Position numbers and translations under genes: made by a program. Below the pieces are notes generated by a model. That model saw only the letters and a program-made list of their open reading frames with translations, was not told where the DNA came from and searched no databases. This document shows positions 1-10,829 of a stretch of 64,000 bases of DNA, piece after piece. Location of the stretch: the NCBI GenBank assembly GCA_036023115.1, contig JAYKKT010000073.1, positions 18,585,001 to 18,649,000 of the forward strand, written 5' to 3'. The stretch is from Brasenia schreberi (taxonomy: Eukaryota; Streptophyta; Magnoliopsida; Nymphaeales; Cabombaceae). Position 1 is the stretch's first letter, and the number at the start of each line of letters is the position of its first letter.

Positions 1-13
1 TCCAGTCCCCCCC

Positions 14-86
<73 letters not shown>

Positions 87-104
87 GAGAGAGAGAGAGA
101 GAAT
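1..104. repeat. Compound microsatellite (AC)n(AT)n(AG)n
   Basis: A short C-run is followed by uninterrupted AC, then AT, then AG dinucleotide blocks. Purely a simple-sequence tract; the window edge cuts its left flank. The same three-block design recurs at 2022-2126 and 57523-57612. Confidence 0.95.
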
Positions 105-407
105 GAATCGACTATACTTGTTATTTTGGAAAATTCTACAACATTGTATAGGTCATATTTATAATAGTTATCAAAACAAACAAACAAGATATGTGTGAAA
201 AAGTGGACGCACATGGTGCAACCCTATCATGACTCGCACGGATTTATTGAAAACCATGTTCTTTGATTAAATGCCGTCGCAAAGGAGGCCCCAACTCTTT
301 ATTATAGTTGTTTCCCCCAAAACATGATGCAGCCCCAGGAGAAGAAGGGGTGCCTTGTTCAAAATCTAAATACATCTTGGGACTAACTACTAATGGCCTT
401 CCTCCAC

Positions 408-532
408 GTTTTTCTTGGGTTACAAGAGGAGGCCCAAGCCCAACACACATCATACATGCAGCCCCGAAAGTCGAACTCCCCACCAGCAACAACAGCGCTA
501 GAGCGTTGAGCTAACCATATGGTGCCCTTGAC
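408..532 (-). mobile_element. tRNA-derived SINE copy (minus strand)
   Basis: Read on the minus strand it has an A-box-like GGTTAGCTCAACG near its 5' end, a B-box-like GAGTTCGACTTTC about 45 bases further on, and then GGGCTTGGGCCTCCTCTTGTAAC followed by an A-rich end. This is the layout of the plus-strand copies at 570-686 and 22861-22979. No clear target-site duplication could be drawn, so its ends are approximate. The overlapping short open frames on both strands are incidental. Confidence 0.65.
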
Positions 533-556
533 ATCTTTTTAAGTTCAACAAAAAGG

Positions 557-699
557 AATCCTTTTAGGGCACTCAAAGCGGTAGCTCACCTGTCCGGTCA
601 CTCGACTCCCGGGATGAAGGCCGTGAGTTCCATTCTCAAGGAATGCATACCTGGCTTCGGCCTCCCATTGTAACAAAAAAAAGAGTAATCCTTTTAGGG
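557..699 (+). mobile_element. tRNA-derived SINE with 13-bp target-site duplication
   Basis: The body at 570-686 (117 bp) carries an A-box-like GGTAGCTCACCTG, a degenerate B box (GTGAGTTCCATTC), the family 3' segment ending CCTCCCATTGTAACA, and an A-rich tail. It is flanked by the direct repeat AATCCTTTTAGGG at 557-569 and 687-699, a typical duplication left by LINE-mediated insertion. Known of such elements: RNA polymerase III transcribes them from the internal A and B boxes and LINE enzymes mobilise them. There is no protein-coding capacity. Confidence 0.8.
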
Positions 700-906
700 T
701 AGGTTTGTGTTATGGAAGTTTGATGCAGAACCAGCATTTCGGGTTCCAGTTCCATTTGTGAAGCAAACATTAAACCAAAAGTTTTGGAAAATGTGCGGTT
801 TCAACCGATACTTCCACAAAATTGAAGTCTTTGACTATAGGCTACTGCCAACCTATACCCCTTCCCACGGGGCGGTAAGCCTGGCAGTCTAAGTGGGTGA
901 CTTTTA

Positions 907-956
907 GGCGTGGCCACCTGACGGCTGACTCCTGGCGTGGCCACCTGACGGCTGAC
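907..956. repeat. Direct 27-bp tandem duplication
   Basis: GGCGTGGCCACCTGACGGCTGAC occurs at 907 and again at 934 with a period of 27. It is GC-rich in an AT-rich neighbourhood. The following segment (about 1000-1130) looks like another decayed tRNA-derived repeat but could not be delimited. Confidence 0.85.
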
Positions 957-1139
957 CCCGCCTATAGTGTGTGTGCCACATACCTCAACGTATGCAAATC
1001 TTTAAACCACCTTAGCTCCGGAGGGCGTACGCCCACCGTATGGGACGCCGACTCACAGGTGGTAAGTTCAATTCCCAAGAGAGTGCCCCTGCATGCTTAT
1101 TAGGCTTATGATTCCTGTCGTAACCTTGTTCCCTCACCC

Positions 1140-2015
1140 ACATATATAGAGAAAAAGAGAAACGGTATATACTAGCACAGTTAGGAAATCAAAACAAATC
1201 TCAACCATTCATTTTTTATCATAGAAGATTGAGCTTTAAAATTTTAAAAACAATGTACTCACATGAATAAAATATACTTACAAAAAATAAACACATACTT
1301 TTTACTTTATAGATTAAAATATAAATCATCTACTATCAAATATGAATAGTTGAGATTTGTTTAAATTTGATAGTAGTTAGACAAGTGTTTATATATATAT
1401 AAAAAGTTTTCATAGCTCCCTAAGAGATCATTCCCTTCCATAACACTGTGCCAAGTTTTGAGGGCCTTACTTAAGTCTGCCATGTACTACGGGGCTCGAA
1501 ACTAGGTCAGTTTAGGGCCAAAGATTTTCGCATGGTTTCATGGAAAAAAAATGAATGCATCAATAATGACAGTCCGCGTGGAGCAGGGACGAGGGCAACT
1601 GTCAACCGTGGCTTAACACAAAGTTGAGACCTAAAGCGAAGCTCAATAAATTTTGCGACCTAAACGTTGAGTATTATAAGTATGACCTAAAAATTTGGGG
1701 CCTAAAAGATGATATGTTACAAGTCCAAAATATTTTCAGTCCTACCATATTCATATTGTCATCAATTTAAAACTTTGGAGCATAAGGCGGTTGCGTTAAA
1801 CTACTCGGGGCATACCACCCACCCAAAATTGATAGAGCCATTCGATGCCTTTGATCGATGATCCTAAACAGTATCGATAAAACGTCATCCTTGTCATGAT
1901 CTTGTGAGGTCGCTTATGTGATACGGACGGTGTCCTTGTTAGTGCAGTGTTCAATGACGTATAAAGGTGATGAAACTGTTAAGATTCAAGACTATATACT
2001 CATAGAGTATCTTAT
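1140..2015. other. Intergenic, nothing recognised
   Basis: AT-rich sequence with no open frame of coding character, no transposon motif and no RNA gene that I can see. Confidence 0.6.
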
Positions 2016-2019
2016 CATA

Positions 2020-2126
<107 letters not shown>

Positions 2127-2639
2127 AAACCAGATTTTACTTACACTGACACCTCTCGTTGCTTTTGGGTCTTACGAGTGTAATTTTAAAATTTTTAAAA
2201 ACTTTTGAAAAATATGAAAGATATTTTAATTATACTCACGACACTCAAAAATGATGAGTGAGTATGAGTGAGCAAGTACCAATATAGGCAGGATCCAATA
2301 GAAAAACTGGATCATGTTCACCCATTTTTTTTGGCTGGCATATATATAAGTGGACGTTAAGAAAGATTCATCCTTCGTTAAATAAAAAGTATTAAAGTTA
2401 GCAACCTGCATGGATCTTCATAAGATTTAGTTAATGTAGAGCTTGTACAGCATTGTGTGCAGTAATTCAGCTGGACGAATCACTAAGCAGAGGCTGAGCA
2501 AAAGCACCATTACGTTAGCAAATCCATAGGAATGATTTTTGAGTTGGAAAACAGGTCAAAGCGACCATTTGTAATAATGAGAATTGATATGAGAACGTAC
2601 TTTTCAATTCCTTTACGTTCAGCACAAATGCTAGTGGAA

Positions 2640-2880
2640 CGAAGATAATTCAGGAATAAACGAATTACCTCCAGAACCAGTTTGAAACTGGAAAGGGAGA
2701 AACCGGCACCGGAAACGAAATCAGAATTGCACTAACGACCCTTCCAGTTCGGTTTCGATTAGGCTTACAAGAAATCGAACCGAAACTGATGATTCCAATT
2801 TTCTTCTTCGAAACTCGAAAGAAGTTTGAATAAAACCGGAATCAGCGGTTTGAAACAGCCACAGCGTACCCGAAGGGGCG
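2640..2880. repeat. Degenerate GGTTTCGGTTCCGGTT-type dispersed repeat
   Basis: Rich in loosely repeated words such as CCGGAAAC, AACCGAAACTG and TTCGGTTTCG. Similar compositional islands occur at 22985-23240 and 25965-26070. Their origin is unclear; they do not encode anything visible. Confidence 0.5.
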
Positions 2881-3228
2881 AGGTTCAATCGTAAGTATCT
2901 TGTTCAAGAAACACTTGGGAAGAATGAGTGCACGAGCCTCATCAATGCCTCTGCAGAAAAAGTAAGACTTTTGATTCCCATATTTAATAACACGGCCACT
3001 CCATCCTCTTCCTTCGCAATTGTTTTATGTTCCTCGCGGTATTTTCGCTGCAGCGTTTGTGAACTGACGCACACCATAATTTCAGTGAGCTCTGTAAGAT
3101 ATTAGTCTACTGCAGTGTCTCTGTCTATATCTATATCTATATTATATATAAAGAAAGAAAAAACATAAAAATAGGGATACAACACACATACCCTTCTTGT
3201 TAAACGGTAGAAACATATGTTAAGTTGG

Positions 3229-3990
3229 TGCCGTTGGCAAAATAGGTAGAAATGCATGCATAATAAATCAATACATAACAAATATAAACATGCCCCGATC
3301 AACCATAGTCACACATCCAAAATAAGCTATAAAAAATCCATATGAAAAACAAAAACAAAAGCAATAATAAAAAGAATTTATCTTTGTGAGTCGTCTTAAC
3401 AGACTTAACTTAGAGAAATCAACGCTCTATTATGCAATACGTATGAGTACCTTCGCCTTACTCTCACTATAAAACATACACACAACTCAAAGACACGTAC
3501 TTGACTTCGAGTTGACTTCGATCACGTCTTAGTCATCTATGATTAAAGGATAAGGGGACAATTGGAAGCAGTCATAAGCACACAACCCCAAAGGGAAAGC
3601 AAATAATAGAGACGAGAGGAGAGTGTGTGTCAATGCTAAAATATATGATTAGGGGGCCTTAATTGATTATTTAAAGATGGTGTGTTGGATCATGGATCTG
3701 ATCCAAACAACGCATATCTCTGTCCCATAACCGTTCCACATAATAACTGTTAGATCAAAAGTTTTCGTGCAAAAAGCTAAACTAAAGACAATTCTCAATT
3801 TCGTGCAAAAAGCTAAACTAAAGACAATTCTCAATTTTGGCATGAGCGTGCACGTATATGGTTTGACATGTCATTCTCAAGCTCTTTGAATTAATGTTCA
3901 TGAGTTATCAACTATATAAAAGGACATGTTGGTTTATCTCATTCTTCAATATGGGACTAAACTTTGTCTCATCTTGATCTTCACATGCAT
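3229..3990 (-). repeat. Left (3') LTR of Copia E
   Basis: Matches 7851-8250 over the segment containing CATGCCCCGATCAACCATAGT and over the TATA-like ACTATATAAAAGGACAT near 3912. It also matches, in reverse complement, the LTR remnant at about 28505-28900. It is longer than the right LTR, in part because of a 36-bp duplication at 3763-3834. Outer boundary uncertain. Confidence 0.6.
3763..3834. repeat. 36-bp tandem duplication inside LTR of Copia E
   Basis: The unit starting TTTCGTGCAAAAAGCTAAAC is present twice in perfect tandem, at 3763-3798 and 3799-3834. Confidence 0.9.
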
Positions 3991-4599
3991 AAGTCTCTCA
4001 CATGTTATTTTTTATACTATTAGGACTTTCACATATATCAATGACGAATCAATTGAATATTTGGGATATAAACATGAATTAAATGTTATTAATGCACATA
4101 AGTTTAATTAACCCAACTTAATTAACATTAAATTCAATAATTCTTACAAAGTCTTGAAGTGTAAAAGTGCCCTCCCAAAACAATCAACATATTATGCTTT
4201 CAGTAATAATACATTTCAATTTGAACCATTACCTGAGTTATCCAATATTATCCTTATAGGAGCTAGGTGAATATATGTCTTAAACTTGAACCTTGGGTGT
4301 AAAGGTGTCTATTGGTATTAGCATAATAAAAGGTTATGGCATGGTCTTTAGGGGTGACGTATTAATGGTCATGAATTCATATCTTTTATCATGATTGATT
4401 TTAGAGAACAACCTAACTCTCCTATTGCAGTCACACAATGACAATCACTTAGTTGGGCATCTTGAAGGATGTATTGTTAGCATCGTGTCATAGGACTCGA
4501 TCTCATTAAGAGAATAATTTCTTGCTAAATTTACAATCATAACACTTTAGTTTTACAATGGACATAATACAAAGTATCATCTTATTTACCCAATATCTT

Positions 4600-6000
4600 G
4601 TTATTACCACATTTAACCTAATTCGTGGAATCTCCACTCAAATAGGTTGGGTTGCCACTGTTTGTGAATAAATCACGGATTTTAGTTTCATCCCCAATCA
4701 ACTAAGGCTATTGATAGACTCTTAGTTAAAATTAGTTAAAAATCACTTATGTTATCTTTAAATCCAATAAAATCTACAACATGACCCCATCAAACACAAG
4801 AACTCTTACAAACTTTAGTCTGACTTTGATGTTTCTTTATTATTTTTTGTTTTATTTGAAACTATTGATCTTAGCAATTGTACTCATGTTATCACAATGC
4901 ATTAAAATTGTAAGAAGCGGCTTCTTTACCATATGTAAACTGAACATAAGTCCTTTAAGTCATTCAGCTTCCAATCTAGTCTCATCCAAAGCACATAGTT
5001 ATGCCTCAAAGGTACAACAAGCAAAAAAGTTTGTTTCTTAGATTTTGAGGTGACAACACTACCACCCACAAGAAACACATACTCAGTGACTCTATTACTC
5101 CTAGAGTTCTTTGTTATCCAACAAGTATCACTAAATCATTTAAGAACAGAAAGATGTTTACCGTAATATAATTTAAGAAAAATCATTACCTTCATATAAC
5201 GAAATACTTTGTTTAGAGCTTTCCAATGGATTTTAATTGGACAACTAGTATATTTACTCAACTTACACATAGCAAATACAATATCTTATCATGTACAGTT
5301 GGTTAGGAATGCCACTTTGATTTTTATGCAAAGCCTTAGATGAATCATATGGAGTCTTAATAGGTCTACTGTTTGTATATCAAAATTTCTCTAAAACTTT
5401 CTCAACATAGTAAGATTGAGAGATTACTATACCATCAGTATACCTTTTAATTTTAAACCATAAAATCACATCAGTCGCACCCATGTCCTTCATCTCAAAC
5501 TTACTACATAAGAATAACTTAGTTTCATTTACTATTCTCATATCAAAACCAAATAATAATATATCATTTATATATAGGTAAAGAATGATGAAATCATTAT
5601 TGACCGACTCTTAGTAGACACACTTATCATAATCATTACAAATGAAGACAAAAGATGATATCACATAATCAAACTTTTCATGTCATTGCTTAGGGGCTTA
5701 TTTCAAACTATATAATAATTTAACAAGCTTACACAACTTATACTCATTCCCACAAGCCACAAATCTCTTTGATTGGTCCATATAAATTTTCTCATTGAGG
5801 TTATCATGAAGTAAAATAGTCTTCATATCCATCTGATGGATTGTGAGGTTATAAATGGAGGTCAGTGCTATAAGTATTTGAATAGTGGTCATCCAAGAAA
5901 CTATAAAATATGTATCAAAATAATATATTCCTTCCTTTTGTATGTATCCCTTGACAACTAACTTGACATTATACTTATTAATTGTTATGCCTGCATTCAT
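4600..6000 (-). pseudogene. Copia E reverse transcriptase-RNase H remnant
   Basis: Residues in the copia RT order can be read at 5698-6000: a VKGYIQKEGIYYFDTY-like segment, then HQMDMKTILLHDNLNEKIYM (family form is HQMDVKTAFLNGDL), then CKLVKLLYSLK. Further down, frame-shifted pieces (VILWFKIKRYTDG, YYVEKVLEKF) belong to the end of RT and the start of RNase H. Stops and frameshifts are frequent. In the intact family this polyprotein part copies the element RNA to DNA; this copy cannot. Confidence 0.75.
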
Positions 6001-6524
6001 ACTTTTTAAAGATCTACTTGAAACCCACTGTAGGACAACTATGAGGCAAATCCATCAATTTTCAAGTATTATTAGAGAAAATTGTCTAGATTTTATCGTT
6101 AATAACTTCCTTCCAAAACTTAACCTCGGGTGAGGTCATGGTCTGTTGAAAGGAGATTGGATCATCCTCGACATTTAACCTTGCATGTTTGAGTTTGTAA
6201 TTCATTTTTAAATAAATGATTTTTGTAAAGCTTCATCTTTGCTTTTAGGCAAATAAATATAACAATACCTATTGCAATCTTCAATAAACGTAAAAAATAT
6301 ATTTTGTTATCCCTTGTAGTCATTCCATTGAATTCATAAATATAGTGTGCACCAAATCTAAAATCTCATATTTTTGTTCAACCATATGAAAAGGTTTCCT
6401 AAGTTATTTTGCTTACACACATATAACACATTTGTGTTTTCTATCTATGATAATCTTAATGAAAAGGTTTAAGTTCATCATTATTTTCAATGAAATCAAA
6501 GTTTACATGTTCCAATCTAGTATG

Positions 6525-7835
6525 TCATACATGAGATGATTCAATGTTATACACAGAAGAAGAAAAATGAGAAGCAGAAGTAGAGGTTTTATTATCATTA
6601 AAATTCATACAAAAATCAATAATTAGTTTTACATAAATTTTAAAGAGATAATCTGCATCACACAAATAACATTTTCTAAAGAAATACCATGTACTAAATC
6701 GTATAATGACAACTTTATTACATTTACACTCTAACCTTAATTCCTCCCTAACTAAAGCATAATCATTGAGTAATGTGTCTAACTCCCTCATGAGAACCTT
6801 TCATAAAGGAAACTTCAATTTCACATGCCTTTTGCCCTTTACTTTAGCAATCGAATAATCTTGTAAGGTCATAGTTCTCTCATAGATGGTTTAGTAAGAC
6901 ACAAATAGAGACTGGTCAGCACAGAGTTTCATATTAGCCATAGTGTATACAATTTAGTACTATGACTTATAAATAGAAAGGGGATGGGGTTTAAGAAATA
7001 GATACTCATCACTAAAAGTTGTAGTGGTCACCATCATGCTGACCATAGCTCTTTCAACGACCGTAGGTTTCTTGGCTTTTTTTTAGGGACAATCCCTCGC
7101 CCAATGTCCAACCTGACTATGAAGCCAACACGGTTTGTTCTTGGGTTAGTTATTTCATTATGACCGTAAGGTTAATCTTAGAGGTATTGTTTATAAGTAT
7201 AACGGGTTTCCAACTTCTATGCTTTTCCATTATTGCTATGTCTATCATTAGATTATCAAGGGTCATCTTACTTTCTTATGCTTGAGATCTAGGCTCAAAC
7301 TCTCCCAAGACTTAGGAAACTTCTCAATAATAGACATAAAATAAACTTGTCAGGAAGCTTCACCTTAGCTTCCTTCATACTATGGCATAAAAATTGAAAC
7401 TTGGGGTTGTTCAATCAAAGATTTCTCCTCTACCATTTGATACTTAAGAAACTTGGCCACAAAATACTTTTCAAGGCCGATATCTTCAGTATTGTATTTA
7501 TGATCAAAGGAAGCTCACATATATTTCCTTGTCATGGAAGGAGAAGAACTATATATGTTGAATAAAATATTAGACAATACAGATAAAATACAATAGTGAC
7601 AGAGGGTATCCTTCTCCTTCCACTCAACGATTTTAATCAAGCTTTTAGGGTTAGTATTATCGGGTTGGGGATAATCCAACTCGATATACAAATGCATCTC
7701 TAACATAATTAACTAAATTTTTATATGTTGTTGCCAATGTTTAAAATGAGAACCGATAAACTTTTTCAGCATCGGAATCAAGTCGACCTTAGATCAGAGG
7801 GTATCAATCGTAGACATATTTACTATGAAAAAGAC
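6525..7835 (-). pseudogene. Copia E gag and pre-integrase remnant
   Basis: The 7515-7706 frame (LYIELDYPQPDNTNPKSLI..., then KDTLCHYCILSVLS) matches in order the gag of the plus-strand fragment at 29080-29260. The 6525-6791 frame (LVREELRLECKCNKVVIIRFST) matches that fragment's pre-integrase part near 30075. Gag starts close to 7816 at an ATG followed by codons for Ser-Thr-Ile. It is interrupted by stops throughout. Confidence 0.7.
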
Positions 7836-7850
7836 TGATTTCTCTAAGAT

Positions 7851-8250
7851 TGTTGGTAAAATCTATAGAAATACATACATAATAAACCAATATACAATAA
7901 ATATAAACATGCCCCAATCAACAATAGTCATAGACCCAAAATAAGTTATAAATAAATCATACGAAAAACAAAAGCAGAATCAATAATCAAAAGAAAAACT
8001 TATTTGTACGAGTTGCCCTTTCAAACTTGCTTTAGATAGCACCTATGGCAAAAGGAGAAGGGCATGGCTAAAAGCAGCCATGAACCATGCCCTGTCCAGC
8101 TCAGTCCGACACATGCGTGCATGCACATGCATGGTATGACATGTCCTCTTCAAGAGCTACCACTATATAAAATGACATATGGGTTTGTCTCATTCTTAAA
8201 TATGGGACTAAACCTTGCGTTCCTTTCATCTATTTCTCCTTAATGAAAGC
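7851..8250 (-). repeat. Right (5') LTR of Copia E
   Basis: Begins at TGTTGGTAAAATC, corresponding to 3229-3990 with many substitutions and an internal deletion. It contains a TATA-like ACTATATAAAA at 8163. Outer end approximate. Confidence 0.6.
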
Positions 8251-10672
8251 TTTAAAAATCTCAAAATTCCATCAAGGGTAGGACTCGAGGAGTCTACCCC
8301 TCCTCCATAGAAGTCCATACAATACTGCTGTGTGAGGAAGGGCCCATACTATTCAGAAGAATATGATGCTGCCAGTACACATTGGGAACTAATGTTCAAT
8401 GAATTTTTATCTGTAAATATCTGCTATTATTTCTCTTCCTTTTTATGAATGAACTAACTGTAAGCAGGGGTGGATTGTGGGTAAGGTCACTAAGGCAACC
8501 GCGTCAGGCTCCCGAAAGTTAAACTTGTTATGTATTAAATTTTTCAGGCCCAGAAAGCCCCCAAACATTTATTTTTAAGTCACATATAGCATCCAATTTT
8601 CACTTTATGCCTTGAGCCAATCTGACTGTAAGCACCTGAAGGTAGAAAACTTATCTTATTCTCTGAAATAGTTACAGCGAACGAATGCATTTACTCCTAT
8701 CTATTCGGCAAGAAAACTGATACCAGCAATCAACCGGTATTCCGCAGTACACTCATCTCTACCACCAATAAAAATGGATGTATCTGTTAGGAGAAAATTT
8801 AGAACACATGATTGTGACATATCTTATATCATAGTGTGCGACAAATCAGCAGCTTAAATGTGAGAATTTTTCCAGGCATGATGATAGCACTAATATACTA
8901 CATTTAACGTACAGGCACAGTGGACGTGTCCACACATATATATATTTATATATAGAGAGAGAGAGTGCTGCGTCATGGAGCGGAAGGAATATCGTGGGAT
9001 ATGTTTCGGATTAATGGCTCTGCCAACTCCCCCTGACCCGCTACTCTGCCAATTCAATGCTCGCCCTCGCTCCCCATCCTTTTATACTTCAAGAAAGACA
9101 TTCTTCAATAAACCCCAATGCTCCAAGTTTGTGAGAAACCATGAGAGAGATCTATTCGCTTCTCGCCATCGTTCTCTCCTTCCCTTAGTGCTCTTTATTG
9201 GCTTTATACGTCTGCTTTCATGTCTGGAGGTTAGTTTGTCAGTCATTTTTGGTGATATTGGTGCATGATCAATCAATTTTTTTCTTGGTTTTGTTTTTCC
9301 TTTCGTTGGTTATGCTTAAAAGGCAAAGGCGCTTCTTATTTTGTTCGTAAGAGGTGAGAATGTCGTTCATATTAATGCGAACGTAGCACGATAGAAAAAA
9401 TCGTTATCTGTTGATACATGGTGATTGCGACGTTGGCCCGGTTCAATCAGAAAACACTGCTCACAAATACTGAACCGTGTACTTTGATTGAGCCGTGCCA
9501 ATATCACATTACTCCCTCTCATCCAATGTGTGTATGTAAACACAATTTTCCTTTGTGTTGTTCTCTTGCGTGTTCGTTAGATATTTTTTATTTGACAACA
9601 ATGATACGAAGCTTACTCGGCATCGACTTATGTATCACGAGAAGGACGAGCAGCTTGTTTATACAGGAAATGCGTATTATTGTGTATATCCTCTCTCTTT
9701 CTCGGCATCAGGGAGGTTAGGGGTGGAGTAATGAAAGAGGGAGCGAGGAGACGAGCTCTCCTTAATGAGGAGTAAATGTTATTCGGCGGTTAGGGAATAG
9801 AAAACTGTCGCAATTAAACATGGTAACCGTCCCCATTTATGATCAGTCAGACAAAGATTCCTTCACTGCACCCCATTCATTTACTCCCCTGCGTACTAAT
9901 CTCTCTCTCTCTCATTTATTTATTTATCTTTTTTGATGATATATTATTTAGGAAGTCTTTTTTGAGTTAAACGTCACTCTCTCACCTTTATTGCCTGTTT
10001 CTGCTTCTGCTTCGACGATGACAAAGAGTTCATTTAATGGTTGTTGATTCATATTTGCTAGTCTTCCTTTTCTTATTTAACGGCGGACGGGGTTACGCAT
10101 GCCCCTACCAGGTATACTCATCACGAGAAATTACATACAGATTATACAGACGTTCGAAACTAGTTGTGGACGAGCTTTCCAGTAATTCTCACCCAAATTT
10201 ATCTGATTTTGCCAAGTTTATAGCTACAAAGTTACATTTATATTTAGCTTTTTCAATTACAAACATGATAAAAAGACATTAGAGAAGATCCAATAACCTC
10301 TCGAATCCTTCAGTTATGACTTCAGGCTATGAAGGGCACTTTGGTAGAGAGATCGTCAAATAGAATGCGGTAGAGTTTGAGGTTTGCGGCTGATAGATAA
10401 TACACTTCCAACTGCTTTGCGTCAATCCAATACCAGATGATTTGTCATAAAGAACGTGTTCCTTCCACCATTAATGCACTGGGCAGGATCAGTAGACGAT
10501 CATCCAGATTCAACAGATAGCGCATTTTGGACATGCTCTTTTGCAGTTGTACAGCTGACCTTGTTCATGCCACTTCAATGGCTTCATGAATTATTCATCG
10601 ACGAGTTACAAATGAAAGAACCGAGACAAAATCGTTCTGAAAATTTATCATTATTTTCTGGTTCAGCAGAAA
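8251..10672. other. Intergenic, no supported gene
   Basis: Holds a short TA/AG microsatellite at 8937-8967 and several open frames of 60-100 codons (for example 8975-9268 and 9418-9720). None has a recognisable domain, matches a repeat elsewhere in the window, or has convincing splice signals on both sides. I treat them as chance frames. Confidence 0.5.
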
Positions 10673-10829
10673 ATAATTGCCAACGTTTTGTACAACAACA
10701 ACAACAACTAAGCCTTTTCCCGTACTAGACGGGGTCGGCTACATGGATTCTTTGTTTCCACAGATCCCTATCGTGTGCCATGTTAGCAGTTAACTCCCAA
10801 TAAACTAGATCATTCTTTATTGTTTCTTT

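Larger units (their letters stand above)
3229..8250 (-). mobile_element. Degraded Ty1/copia element E
   Basis: Two similar flanking blocks (about 3229-3990 and 7851-8250) enclose minus-strand remnants in copia order: gag, pre-integrase, reverse transcriptase, RNase H. The blocks share stretches such as the run before CATGCCCC(G/A)ATCAACAATAGTCA and the TATA-like ACTATATAAAA, so they are read as LTRs. Every coding segment carries stops and frameshifts, so the copy is dead. The same family supplies the fragment at 28505-30660, whose gag begins at the corresponding ATG. LTR outer ends are approximate because the two copies differ by internal indels. Confidence 0.75.

Noticed and set aside
8975..9268. 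97-codon plus-strand open frame starting with ATG
   Set aside because: No recognisable domain, the opposite strand is equally open, and no convincing splice or homologous copy was seen; likely chance.
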